42,378 nt of DNA from Bradyrhizobium sp. 190 (GTDB lineage: Bacteria; Pseudomonadota; Alphaproteobacteria; Rhizobiales; Xanthobacteraceae). The position numbers and the translations under genes are program-made. Shown here one piece after another: positions 8,405-17,594 of the stretch (positions are counted from its first letter, which is position 1; every line of letters begins with the position of its first letter). Where the stretch lies: assembly GCF_023073415.1 (NCBI RefSeq), contig NZ_JADPJL010000064.1, forward strand, positions 1-42,378, in the 5' to 3' direction. Under the pieces are notes generated by a model. It was not told where the DNA came from. It was given only the letters and a program-made list of their open reading frames with translations, and searched no databases.

Positions 8405-9973
8405 ATGTCCATGCAGATCCTTTCTGAAATTCTCAAGGCGCGCGTGGCCGAAAGCGGCGAGCGCATCTTCTGCTCTTTTCAAGACCAACAGATGACCTTC
8501 AAAGAGCTCTACGACCGTGTCCAGGAGGTGGCGGGGGCATTGGTCGAAGCCGGCATCGAGCCGGGCGACCGCGTTGGACTAATGCTGAACTCATCGCTGG
8601 AGCACATAGAGCTGTATCTTGCGATCGCGTGGCTTGGTGCCATCTCGGTGCCGATCAGCGTTCACTTGAAGTCTGCGGGTTTGGAGCTTCTGTTCAATAG
8701 CTGCAGCCCGCGGTTGGTGGTGGCGGAGCGGCGCTATGCCGATGCGATTCGGCAGGCCGCGTCCGAGACTGTCTCGAGCCCGTCCGTAGCATGGCTAGAA
8801 GATGGCACAAACGGCCCGGGAGAATTTCACCTGAATGGCCTTCTTCGCACTAGTCGTGCAGTTCGAAATGCGGTGATCCGGTCTTTCGATGATCCTTTCA
8901 TGATCAGCTACACGTCTGGAACGACCGGCGGCCCGAAAGGAGCAATTATCTCCGAACGGTATCGCTGGGTCGGGTGCAAGAGCGCAGCCATCATTTCGGA
9001 TGCGCAACCTGACGATACATATCTTCTTTGGGAGTCATTCTACCACGGCGCGGCTTGGGTAACAATCGAGATGGCGCTGCGCAAGGGATTGAAGGTTCAC
9101 ATGGTAGAGCGCTTTAGCGCGTCGCGGCTATGGGACCAGATCGCGGAAGGTGGCGTAACCAAATTGCACTACACCGGCGGCGTTGTGAACATCATTCTGG
9201 CGCAGCCGCCTGTCGAGAGCGAGCGGAGCAACACCGTCTCGATCGCGTGGGGAGCGGCTTGCCCAGCCGATAGCTGGCGCAAGTTCGAAGAGCGCTTCCA
9301 ACTCAAGGTGCGCGAAGGATACGGGTTGTCGGAGGGGCAGAACTTCACGCATATGAATTTGCGCGGCGTCGTTGGCTCGTGTGGTCTCCCAATCGAGGAA
9401 CTCGACAGTTGGATTGCAGACCAAAATGGTGATCGGGTGGGCCCCGGCGTCGTCGGAGAAATCGTGCTGAAGCAAAAGATCCCCGGCATCACCATGACCG
9501 GCTATTGGGGCGAGCCCGAAAAGACCGCTGAGGTGCTGCGCAATGGGTGCGTCTTCACAGGCGACCTAGGAATGGTCGATGACGAAAACTATTTCTACTT
9601 CAAAGGTAGGAAGAAAGACGCCCTACGTCGGCGAGGCCAAAACATCTCCGCATGGGAAGTCGAGCGCGTGCTCAATGCTTCGCCTGATGTCGAGGAATCG
9701 GCGGTGATTGGGGTCGACTCGGGGCTGGGAGACCATGACCAGGACATTTTGGCGGTCGTCACGCTGCGTGACGGAGCGAAGCAAGATCCTATCGCAATCC
9801 TTAAGTTTTGCGCGGAGCAGCTTGCCTACTATCAGGTTCCGCGTTTCATTCAGTTCGTAGATGCGTTCCCTCGCGGTCCGACGCAGCGCATCATGAAAAA
9901 GCACATCAGTGTCGATCTCGAAAAGGCATGGGACGCGGAGAAAGCTGGTGTCAAGCCCACGAGAACGGCTTGA
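8405..9973 (+). CDS. AMP-forming acyl-CoA ligase (CaiC-like)
   Basis: A 522-residue member of the ANL superfamily, which activates a carboxylic acid as acyl-AMP and transfers it to CoA. Visible core motifs are A3 (SYTSGTTGGPKGA), A5 (YGLSEGQ), A7 (FTGDLGMVDD) and A8 (FKGRKKDALRRRGQNIS, then EVE). At A10 the usual Gly-Lys is Gln-Arg (RGPTQRIMKK), a variant I recall in some ligases of this family, so activity is not excluded. Only 6 bp separate it from the ABC ATPase, so it belongs to the transport operon, suggesting that the imported compound or a derivative is activated. A fragment of a paralogous ligase lies near the second ABC locus at 20655-20795. Confidence 0.87.
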   Translation: MSMQILSEILKARVAESGERIFCSFQDQQMTFKELYDRVQEVAGALVEAGIEPGDRVGLMLNSSLEHIELYLAIAWLGAISVPISVHLKSAGLELLFNSCSPRLVVAERRYADAIRQAASETVSSPSVAWLEDGTNGPGEFHLNGLLRTSRAVRNAVIRSFDDPFMISYTSGTTGGPKGAIISERYRWVGCKSAAIISDAQPDDTYLLWESFYHGAAWVTIEMALRKGLKVHMVERFSASRLWDQIAEGGVTKLHYTGGVVNIILAQPPVESERSNTVSIAWGAACPADSWRKFEERFQLKVREGYGLSEGQNFTHMNLRGVVGSCGLPIEELDSWIADQNGDRVGPGVVGEIVLKQKIPGITMTGYWGEPEKTAEVLRNGCVFTGDLGMVDDENYFYFKGRKKDALRRRGQNISAWEVERVLNASPDVEESAVIGVDSGLGDHDQDILAVVTLRDGAKQDPIAILKFCAEQLAYYQVPRFIQFVDAFPRGPTQRIMKKHISVDLEKAWDAEKAGVKPTRTA

Positions 9974-11064
9974 GGCATAGATGATGCCAAACCCATGGGT
10001 TTGCTTGCGGACCATGTGATTAGCGCTGTGCTCAAGATTCACCCGCAAACGGGTGCAACCAGCACGATAAGGTCATCCGCAAGCTGCTGGCTGATACGGA
10101 TGCAAAAATCGGAGCCGACACTGGCGAACGCGAAATTGAAATGGGTTTCGTTCCGGCTCTACGATATTGCGGAAACGGCGGCTCTGGTGGCGGTCTCAAC
10201 TTTATGCCTGTATCAGGCAGTTCACCGGCTCGCGCATCAATCCCGCACCGAATGCGCGTGGCGGGGCCACCAAGCCCGGTATTCGGAAAAGAAACACGGC
10301 TCACAGCTGAGATCGCACCTGCAACGGCAAGCGACAGCCGCGCTCTCAATCAAAACGACTGTGGCGCAAGGGCTAGCGGCTGTGAGTTGATGAAATCACT
10401 GGCAACGACGCGGCCAATGGATCGCACCGACGGACCTCGCGCCTGCGAGCTCGCAAACCAGCTCTTGACGGACTGAGGCAATCACGTTGCTGCGCAAAGA
10501 TGTACGACCTGGAGCTGAACCTGGAACGGCCAATCATAAGTCAGGCAACTGCGCTATCATGCTTGAGCGGGGCGGCGCTCACTTTTCGTCAACATGGTGC
10601 TGGCGCTCGCGCGGAATCACTCTTAATGCCTTCCCGGTCGTCGAGCCTGTGCCGGAGGTATATTGTGATATGTGCTTCCGGGTATGTAGAAGTCTCGTTA
10701 ATTCGCAAGACGAGATCACTCTTTGCCGACCGGGTCTCCGGCAGTTCATCCATCTATTCCAGACTATCAGCTCACCACCAGTCGGTCTAAATCGAGGGAG
10801 CTACGCTGCACTGACCTCAGTTGCGACAACGACAATGCCGAGAGAAATAATTGGCGGCGTCAACGACGCAGCGGTCACTTTGGTAGCTCGCTGGAGCTTA
10901 AGTCGGGAAGAGCAGGGAACCGCAGTTGGAATCTCCCTTACGTCATACGCGACCTGCGCAACAACATCTTGCGCTTCGGTCGCTGGACTGCGATATCGCG
11001 GCCGAACGTGTCACTGAGCTGGTCTTAGAGGCAAACCAACGCACAGGCGGGGCAGCAGTCTATT
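9974..11064. other. 1.1 kb without a recognisable gene
   Basis: Frames of up to about 175 codons occur on both strands, but they overlap, lack ribosome binding sites and contain no domain I recognise. The plus-strand stretch at about 10045-10210 (IRKLLADTDAKIGADTG and following) looks mildly protein-like and may be an old coding remnant. No box, terminator or repeat was seen. Confidence 0.4.
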
Positions 11065-12753
11065 ATGAACGATCCGCCGGAGCCCAAGAAGTTCATCGCG
11101 GACGGCATTACGGCCCCGCTGCGCCACGTCGCTTTCCGTCGCATTTGGCTCGCGAGCCTGCTTTCCAATCTCGGGAGTCTCATTCAGGGCGTCGGCGCCG
11201 CGTGGGGGATGACGCAAATGACATCTTCGGCCGGCAAGGTCGCGCTGGTCCAGACCGCGCTGATGCTGCCGATCATGCTGCTCTCAATGCCGGCTGGCGC
11301 AATCGCCGACATGCATGACCGGCGCATCGTGGCGTTGGTCTCGCTGTCCATCGCGCTTGCCGGTACGACCGGGTTGACGATGCTGGCTTGGTTCGGCCTC
11401 CTCGGGCCGAATCTCTTGTTGGCGTTCTGTTTTGTCGTCGGCAGCGGCATGGCCCTGATGGGGCCGGCCTGGCAGTCCTCGGTAAGCGAGCAGGTGCCAT
11501 CAGAAAAGTTGCCTGCGGCCGTCGCGCTGAACGGGATCAGTTACAATATCGCGCGCAGCGTGGGGCCGGCGATCGGCGGCGTCATCGTGGCGGCCGCGGG
11601 CGCAGTGGCTGCGTTCGCCATAACCGCGCTGCTCTATCTGCCACTGATAGCCGCGCTGTTCATGTGGAAGCGCGTCGCTAGGCCGTCGCGCCTGCCGCCG
11701 GAAAAGCTCAGGCGCGCGATCATCTCGGGACTGCGCTACATTTCCAATTCGCCGTCGATCAAGATAGTTTTGATTCGCACCTTGATGACCGGCGTGGTTG
11801 GCGGCGCGATCATCGCGCTGATGCCACTGGTTTCTCGCGACCTTCTGCGCGGCGGCGCCCAGACGTATGGCATAATGCTCGGCTCGTTCGGTCTGGGCGG
11901 AGTGATCGGCGCGCTATACTTCGGCAACGTACGCAGGCGGATGAGCGGCGAGGCCGCGATCCGCGCCTGCACGCTGTCCATGGCTGGAGCGATTGCCGCA
12001 GTCGCGCTGAGCCGTCAGCCGGCGTTGACGGCAGTTGCATTGGCCTTGGCGGGGGCCGTGTGGATGATGGCTTGGGCGATTTTCAACGTTGCGGTGCAGC
12101 TATCGGCACCGCGGTGGGTCGCGGGGCGCTCGCTCGCGGCTTATCAGGCGGCGAGCTCAGGTGGGATCGCCGTGGGCAGCTGGGGCTGGGGTCATCTGGC
12201 CGATGCCGCCGGTGTCGAAGCGGCGCTTTTGGTCTCGGCAGTACTGATGCTGGCATCGCCGCTTATCGGCCTTTGGTTGCGCATGCCGCGGATCGGCGCG
12301 CGAGGCGAAGAGGCCGCGATGCTGGCCGATCCGGAGGTTCGGCTTCCGCTGACCGGGCGTAGCGGTCCGGTGGTCGTGGAGATCGAATATCGCATCGCGC
12401 AGGAGAACGCGCGGTCGTTCCATGACCTGCTGCAGCAAGTGCAGCTGTTCCGAAAGCGCAACGGCGCCTACGGCTGGTCGATAGCACGCGACATCGCTGA
12501 TCCCGAATTGTGGACTGAGCGCTATCACTGCCCCACTTGGCTGGATTACCTGCGGTACCGCAACCGCTCGACCCAGCCGGAGCGCGAGATGGAGCAGCGG
12601 GCGATGGCCTACCATGTCGGGCCCAACCCGGTGCGTGTCCGCCGCATGCTCGAGCGGCCGTTAGGCTCTGTGCGGTGGAAGGATGACACACCGGACCTTA
12701 ACGCGAACGACGTGCTTCCCGTGATCACAAATGTTGCAGGAGGCACTACATAG
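11065..12753 (+). CDS. MFS transporter with C-terminal soluble domain (MFS_3/DUF894 type)
   Basis: A 562-residue inner-membrane protein. Residues about 15-415 form a major facilitator of the enterobactin-exporter (EntS-like, MFS_3) group, with many hydrophobic helices, the loop 2-3 motif GAIADMHDRRIVAL and the ARSVGPAIGG helix-5 motif. Residues about 430-530 form a soluble domain (VVVEIEYRIAQENARSF; YGWSIARDIADPELWTERY) that resembles the antibiotic-biosynthesis-monooxygenase-like tail of this subfamily. Such proteins export small molecules by proton antiport; the substrate is unknown. It is not in an operon with the ligase 1.1 kb upstream, and no box precedes it. Confidence 0.85.
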   Translation: MNDPPEPKKFIADGITAPLRHVAFRRIWLASLLSNLGSLIQGVGAAWGMTQMTSSAGKVALVQTALMLPIMLLSMPAGAIADMHDRRIVALVSLSIALAGTTGLTMLAWFGLLGPNLLLAFCFVVGSGMALMGPAWQSSVSEQVPSEKLPAAVALNGISYNIARSVGPAIGGVIVAAAGAVAAFAITALLYLPLIAALFMWKRVARPSRLPPEKLRRAIISGLRYISNSPSIKIVLIRTLMTGVVGGAIIALMPLVSRDLLRGGAQTYGIMLGSFGLGGVIGALYFGNVRRRMSGEAAIRACTLSMAGAIAAVALSRQPALTAVALALAGAVWMMAWAIFNVAVQLSAPRWVAGRSLAAYQAASSGGIAVGSWGWGHLADAAGVEAALLVSAVLMLASPLIGLWLRMPRIGARGEEAAMLADPEVRLPLTGRSGPVVVEIEYRIAQENARSFHDLLQQVQLFRKRNGAYGWSIARDIADPELWTERYHCPTWLDYLRYRNRSTQPEREMEQRAMAYHVGPNPVRVRRMLERPLGSVRWKDDTPDLNANDVLPVITNVAGGTT

Positions 12754-12813
12754 TCCATCTATCCTGGCGTCTGAGCAGATGAGGGTTCTCTTTGTGGATC
12801 CTGATGAGCTCCA

Positions 12814-13110
12814 TCAAGATTTCGATCCCGAAGTCGGTGAACGCCATGACGCCGTCTTCTCCGCCGCGAACTCCGGGGTGCCGCCGTGGTTGAAGGCATA
12901 GACATTGAGGGCGAGCAGCGGACGGATCCAGTCGAGCGGGCTCATCGAGACCGGTCCGGCCACGATCGCGGCAACGTAGCCGTCGAGCATGGGAATGCTG
13001 GTGGCGACAGGATGCTGATCAACGCGTGCCTGGAGCCATCGTTCGAGGTCCTCAAGTGGCATCGCAGCTGCCGGCATTGACGACGCTGCTTTATGACGAC
13101 GCGGGCTCAT
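12814..13110 (-). CDS. UPF0149/YecA-like protein, probably C-terminally altered
   Basis: A 98-residue minus-strand ORF. Residues 17-68 match the UPF0149 family (LEDLERWLQARVDQH, SIPMLDGYVAAIVAGP, NHGGTPEFAA). After that the sequence changes abruptly to ASWRSPTSGSKS, suggesting a frameshift near 12870. Its ATG overlaps the stop of the ISL3-type transposase (ATGA), so the two were translationally coupled, implying a passenger gene of that insertion element. Its role is unknown. Confidence 0.6.
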   Translation of the reverse strand: MSPRRHKAASSMPAAAMPLEDLERWLQARVDQHPVATSIPMLDGYVAAIVAGPVSMSPLDWIRPLLALNVYAFNHGGTPEFAAEKTASWRSPTSGSKS

Positions 13111-13813
13111 GCCGCGGCCCGTGCGGTGCGCTGGCGCGCCGCTTTCCAGTTCCAGGCGAGCAGCTCGTGCAGCTGATGGCTCTTGGTTCGCCCCGACACG
13201 ATGCGCTCCAGCACGTCGGTCAGATAGGCCTGAGGATCGAGCCGTACCAGCTTCGTGATATGGCCAGTCCGGCGCACGATCTGCTTGATGGATATGCCGT
13301 TTTTCGACAGAGCCAGGATAGCCGCATTAGTCTCCTCGCGGCGCAGATATCCGTCGTACTGGAGGCGCTTTGCGGCTGTTAGCAGCTTGGGATCGATCGG
13401 AGTCGCACCGATCGCCGTGCGTATCTGGCGTATCGATTTCCGGACGGCATTGAGGAAAGTCCGACTGGCGTTCTCCATCAGATGCCAACGATCTGCGACC
13501 TGAACCTCGTGCGGCAAAGGCTTTGCAGCTGCTTCGCCATATCCCCCGCCGATCGCTGGCGACGACCGAGATCGTGGGATGAGCAGCGAGCCATGCTTGG
13601 GCGGTGGGTCACGATCCGGCAGCAGGGTAATTACCCGGCTCCTTTCAAGGTTGCAGATGATGCTGGCGTATCGGTGATTGTGCCGCCAGGCTTAATCATC
13701 AATGCCGATGACCCTGACCGGGTCAGACGGCTACGGCGTCAGACCACGCGCAGGAGCATGTCTTTACTCACCGGCAGCATCAGCGGTTTTGCGTAGCCTG
13801 CCGCCGGGTCGAC
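13107..13813 (-). pseudogene. ISL3-family transposase, C-terminal part
   Basis: Residues of an ISL3 transposase run from about LMLPVSKDMLLRVV next to the IS256 insertion, through ASIICNLERSRVITLLPDRD and GGGYGEAAAKPLPHE, to VQVADRWHLMENASRTFL and the C-terminal helices. There are frameshifts and a stop in the first half, so the gene is dead. The missing N-terminal part is found on the other side of the IS256 element (15251-15470), so the two halves were once continuous. Confidence 0.8.
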
Positions 13814-13840
13814 GAGCTATCGCCCAAAGTTGGTGACGGC
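13814..13840 (+). repeat. Left terminal inverted repeat of the IS256-family element
   Basis: It starts GAGCTATCGCCCAAAG and ends TTGGTGACGGC. It pairs with the reverse complement of 15215-15241 with only a few mismatches in the middle. Confidence 0.85.
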
Positions 13841-13911
13841 GGGGATCGGAAAGGCGGCATATCGTAGGGGTGCTTGACGCCTCCACTTCTCCACCGAAGG
13901 AGCGATATGCC

Positions 13912-15205
13912 GTGTCCAAAGATAACATCATCAAGCTGATTCAGCCAGGAAACGTCGAGGATCAACTCACCGAAATCTTGCGCAATGGGGCGCGTTCCCT
14001 GCTCGCCCAGGCGGTAGAGGCCGAGGTCGCAGACTTTCTCGGCAAGCATGCCGATTTGAAGACCCGGGACGGCCACCAGCGGGTCGTGCGCCACGGTCAC
14101 CTGCCGGAGCGCGAGGTGATGACCGGTATCGGTCCGGTCGCCGTCCGCCAGCCGCGTGTGCGCGATCGCGAGGCCGACGCTACCGACCCTGGCCGCATCC
14201 GGTTCTCGCCGTCGATCCTGCCGCCCTACATGCGCCGCTCGAAATCTATCGAGACGCTGCTGCCGATCCTATATCTGAAGGGTATCTCGACCGGCGACTT
14301 CTCCGAGGCGCTGGCGGCGCTGCTTGGCAAGGATGCTGCCGGATTGTCGGCATCCGCCATCGGCCGACTGAAGGACGGCTGGCTCGACGAGCACACAGCC
14401 TGGCAGAAGCGCGATCTGTCGGCCAAGCGCTACGTCTACATCTGGGCTGACGGCATCCATCTCGAAGCGCGGCTCGAAGACGAAAAGCAGTGCATCCTCG
14501 TGCTCATCGGCGCGACGCCGGAAGGCCGCAAGGAACTGGTCGGCTTCACCGATGGCGCCCGCGAGAACGCACAGGACTGGCGCGATCTGCTGCTTGATCT
14601 CAAGCGGCGCGGGCTTGGCGTGCCGCCACGGCTCGTCATCGCCGATGGTGCACTCGGGTTCTGGAAGGCGGCCGGTGAGGTCTGGCCGAAAACGCGCGAG
14701 CAGCGTTGCTGGGTGCACAAGACCGCGAACGTGCTCGCCAAGTTGCCGAAAAGCCAGCAGCCGAAAGCCAAACGAGCGCTGCAGGAGATCTGGATGGCCG
14801 AAACCGAGGTTGCTGCCGAACTGGCGTTCGACGCCTTCATCGAGAGCTACATGCTGAAATACGAGAAGGCCGCCGATTGCCTGAGCAAGGACCGAGATAC
14901 GCTGCTTGCTTTCTACGACTTCCTACGACTTCCCAGCCGAGCACTGGAAACATTTACGGACCACCAACCCCATTGAAAGCACCTTCGCCACCGTGCGCCA
15001 CCGCACGATCCGATCGAAGGGCTGCCTGTCTAACAGGACCGCGCCCGCAATGGTCTTCAAGCTGCTGGAAGCCGCGCAGAAAAGCTGGCGCCGTCTCGAT
15101 GGCACCAACCAGTTGCCAAAACTCGTTCTTGGTGTGACATTCAATGACGGGATCGAGGTCATCGCCAAGCCGACCGACCGTCAGCCCACAACCGCCGCCG
15201 CCTGA
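13912..15205 (+). pseudogene. IS256-family (Mutator-type) transposase, frameshifted by a 10-bp duplication
   Basis: The start is GTG 13912, preceded by GAAGGAG. The frame encodes a normal IS256 transposase: the N-terminal domain (GNVEDQLTEILRNGAR), the first catalytic Asp in YVYIWADGIHLEARL, the second Asp in LVIADGALGFWKAAG, and RCWVHKTANVLAKLP. At 14913-14932 the ten bases CTACGACTTC are present twice in tandem. This shifts the frame, and the correct C-terminus (FPAEHWKHLRTTNPIEST and onward, with the catalytic Glu) continues in another frame to a TGA at 15205. Removing one repeat unit restores a full protein of about 427 residues, so inactivation appears to be a single recent event. Confidence 0.9.
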
Positions 15206-15214
15206 CGGGCTCCG

Positions 15215-15241
15215 GCCGTCACCAAAAATTGGCGATAGCTC
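15215..15241 (-). repeat. Right terminal inverted repeat of the IS256-family element
   Basis: In reverse complement it starts GAGCTATCGCCAATTT and ends TTGGTGACGGC, matching the left end. It lies 10 bp after the transposase stop. Confidence 0.85.
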
Positions 15242-15250
15242 CCGGTCGAC

Positions 15251-15470
15251 CGCCAAGCGCTAGACCGAGGTGATGAACGATAGAATCCAGCCTCGCCGTG
15301 CGTCGCTCCGATGGAGCCAGTACGCCTTCGGCGAAGCGTTCAGTGAAGACTTAGCGCCCGCACACGACGCATCGCAGCGGAAGCGGCGAGCGATCACCAG
15401 GAGTTTTACGATCCGCCCCGACAGCGGCAGATCCGTCACGCGTCGTCGATAGCGGTTATCGACGCTTCGG
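15251..15470 (-). pseudogene. ISL3-family transposase, N-terminal part
   Basis: Read on the minus strand it gives NRYRRRVTDLPLSGRIVKL, VIARRFRCDASCAG and, after a frame change, FTERFAEGVL-like and LDSIVHHLGLALGG segments. This is the zinc-ribbon/linker region of ISL3 transposases. It ends at the target duplication of the IS256 element and continues at 13813. The first 60 or so residues of the transposase are missing at the right side, so the ISL3 element was already truncated. Confidence 0.72.
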
Positions 15471-15554
15471 GAACCCTGTCTGAAATCGCTGTCCCCGCAT
15501 TACCGAATTCCGTTCCCGGGAATTGCTGAAACACGCGCCCTAAACCCAACGCGC

Positions 15555-15596
15555 CAATTCCACTCTGGTATTGATCCTTCCAAGATCGGTATTGGC
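15555..15596 (+). promoter_or_regulatory. Copy 3 of the 42-bp LysR-type box
   Basis: The dyad half is CAATTCCACTCTGGTATTG, and the second half TCCAAGATCGGTATTGGC, with 21-bp periodicity. It ends 115 bp before the ATG of the first metallo-beta-lactamase-fold gene and faces it. It probably controls the two-gene operon 15712-17381. Confidence 0.78.
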
Positions 15597-15711
15597 CGCG
15601 CCGGAAGCGGTCCGCCTACAATGCATCAAAATGATCAAAGATTGATCTTTGCAGGGCGGCGCTGATGCGATCGAGCGCAACCCCGAATATGCTAGAGGAA
15701 AACAAGATATT

Positions 15712-16515
15712 ATGAGCACAGCGTATGGGGACGAAGATCACCGATCCATTGAAATCGTGAAAGGAGTGCTTTGGAGCGTTGGGGGCTCATTGGCAGTAAA
15801 CGGGGATAATACTAGCTGGATTGGACGTGGCTTAAGTGGGAAGCAGCGAATGGGTTGTTTCTTTCTCCGTGACACCAACTCTAGCGGAGTGCTTATCGAC
15901 ACTGGACCGGCCATTCTTCGCAGCGCAGTCATTGACCAAGTGAAGCAACTGGTTGGAAGGAATGGTAGATTATCCGTATTCCTGAGCCGTTCAGAGTTCG
16001 AATCCGTTGGAAATCTGGCAGCTCTTTCGCAGAACTTCTCCATAGAAGGTATCTATACCGGGGGTGTGCTTTCCTCCCGTCTCGATGGCTTTGGTAACAT
16101 AGGATTTTCACAGGGAAATGAGGCGCTTCAGATAAAGCGCGTGGCCACTGAGACTACCGTGGCAGTCTCGCAATGCAGGAAACTGACATTTTTCACGCCT
16201 TCACTTAGAATGCTCTCGGCGTACTGGAGCTACGACCAGCAGACGAAGGCATTGTTCCCATCGGACGCATTCGGTTACACGATCGACAGTGATGACATAA
16301 ACGAGCGCGACGCTTGGAAAAATCTCTCAGCAAGGTACTGGTGGCTTCCTGGTTCTAAGACTTCAGCCATTCAGCAAAGTCTAAGCGCTATCTTTGAAAA
16401 AGTAGAAATCGAGCACATCTGTCCTGCTCACGGCTGCATCATCTCTGGCCGGAATAAAGTGCTTCGGCACTATGAACTAGTGCAACAGATGTTGCGCGAC
16501 GCAAGCAATCGTTAA
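15712..16515 (+). CDS. Metallo-beta-lactamase-fold protein with degenerate metal site (ODP-like)
   Basis: A 267-residue protein resembling the beta-lactamase domain of flavodiiron/ODP proteins: LIDTGPAILR, the metal-loop position FLSRSEFESVGNL, FPSDAFGY (Asp185) and PAHGCIISG (His240). In active relatives the loop reads H-x-E-x-D-H; here the equivalents are Arg93, Glu95, Glu97, Ser98, so two or three ligands are gone. The second-site His before the Asp is also missing. No flavodoxin domain follows. I start at ATG 15712, which has AGAGGAAAA upstream. The gene is followed after 29 bp by a paralogue with a better-preserved site. A structural or regulatory partner role is possible, but no function is known to me. 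Confidence 0.7.
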   Translation: MSTAYGDEDHRSIEIVKGVLWSVGGSLAVNGDNTSWIGRGLSGKQRMGCFFLRDTNSSGVLIDTGPAILRSAVIDQVKQLVGRNGRLSVFLSRSEFESVGNLAALSQNFSIEGIYTGGVLSSRLDGFGNIGFSQGNEALQIKRVATETTVAVSQCRKLTFFTPSLRMLSAYWSYDQQTKALFPSDAFGYTIDSDDINERDAWKNLSARYWWLPGSKTSAIQQSLSAIFEKVEIEHICPAHGCIISGRNKVLRHYELVQQMLRDASNR

Positions 16516-16544
16516 ACTGATAAAACCTTCGGAGGAAACAAGCT

Positions 16545-17381
16545 ATGCATATGAAAAGGGGACGCTTGCCTAGAGAAGTTGCTCCGTCGGTTTTCTGGAT
16601 GGGACACTGTGTGGAAGGCGATCTCGCTGGAGCGCCTGTCCATCTGCATGTGTCGGTCTTTCTTATCACGGGATCGTGCCAATCCTTGCTGGTAGATACG
16701 GGAGTGCCGACCAAACAAGGTTGGATCGAATTAGAAAGACAACTCGACGAGATCCTCGCGGGACGCGCCTTGGATTGGGTATTTGTAACGCATCTCGAGC
16801 TTCCGCATGCAGGGAATTTGGCGCGGCTTGTTCAAAAGTATCCTGGCATGAGAATACTTACGGACAAGCGGGACTTTCATCTATATTATCCAGAGCTTTT
16901 ATCGCTTTTGACTCCCGTTCACGAGAGCCTCGTAGTTGAACTCGGTGGGGGGTACCAGTTGGAGTTTTTAGATGCGCCCATAAAGGATCTCGTGAGTTCA
17001 GCTTGGGCTTTCGAGCGTAAAACGCGGGTAATGTTCGTCGCGGACGGATTCTCGTACGCGCACAACGGGACACGAGACCAAGATGATGACCCTACACATC
17101 TAGATGGTGAGTGCGCGCTGATGTCTAGCGAGCTCCCCTATTCGCCCAAGATTGAGTTCGCGGAGACTCTAAACCAAGCCGCGCTTTTCTGGACACGATT
17201 CCGTAAGTCCGACGAAATAATGAATAGTGTGAGGAAACTCATTGACCAGAAGAAGCCGGATTTGATTGCCCCCGCACACGGGTGTGTTATAGATAATCTT
17301 GACAGTGTCGAACCGGTTCTGCGGGAGGCCTACAGGCGGCCGTATCGAGGAAATGTCACTGCATCCGGAACAGGAAGTTAG
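16545..17381 (+). CDS. Metallo-beta-lactamase-fold protein (ODP-like), second of a pair
   Basis: A 278-residue paralogue of the preceding protein. It keeps LLVDTGVPTKQGW, a metal loop VTHLELPHAGNL with His83, Glu85 and His88 (the usual Asp is Pro87), MFVADGFSYAHNG with Asp167, and APAHGCVID with His245. The His normally found in the L-H-W/S segment is absent (FLDAPIKDL). One metal ion might still be bound. A clean GGAGG stands 10 bases before the ATG. It is cotranscribed with the upstream gene behind box 3. Both have lower GC and different codon use from the ALDH at 2.5 kb. Confidence 0.75.
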   Translation: MHMKRGRLPREVAPSVFWMGHCVEGDLAGAPVHLHVSVFLITGSCQSLLVDTGVPTKQGWIELERQLDEILAGRALDWVFVTHLELPHAGNLARLVQKYPGMRILTDKRDFHLYYPELLSLLTPVHESLVVELGGGYQLEFLDAPIKDLVSSAWAFERKTRVMFVADGFSYAHNGTRDQDDDPTHLDGECALMSSELPYSPKIEFAETLNQAALFWTRFRKSDEIMNSVRKLIDQKKPDLIAPAHGCVIDNLDSVEPVLREAYRRPYRGNVTASGTGS

Positions 17382-17594
17382 TCAACAAACCAATTCCGAT
17401 TTAGTTCGTCGCGCGAGGACGCGTATGGGTCGTTCGCGGGGAGGCGAATCTTGCGCTAAGCCGATAACGTCGGCTGAGCTTCTTGTGGTTCATGATGGAC
17501 CTTGCCCCCAAGTTTTATCCAATCCTGAGTTCGCGCTGGCTGTTGGATGAAGTGCTCCCCAAAACTAGGCCAGCCGATGCTGGAATTTCAGGGG

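Larger units (their letters stand above)
13814..15241 (+). mobile_element. IS256-family insertion sequence inside an ISL3-type gene
   Basis: The element is bounded by imperfect 27-bp inverted repeats, 13814-13840 and 15215-15241, both ending GAGCTATCGCC at the outer side and sharing TTGGTGACGGC inside. It carries a single transposase gene. The flanks CGGGTCGAC (13805-13813) and CCGGTCGAC (15242-15250) differ at one position and look like the 9-bp target duplication expected for IS256-type elements. The ISL3 transposase reading continues across the site when the element is removed. Confidence 0.88.

Noticed and set aside
15469..15476. GGGAACCC as a possible ISL3 right end, paired with GGGTTC at 12783
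   Set aside because: There is no room for the transposase N-terminus inside such an end, and the flanking 8-mers do not match.
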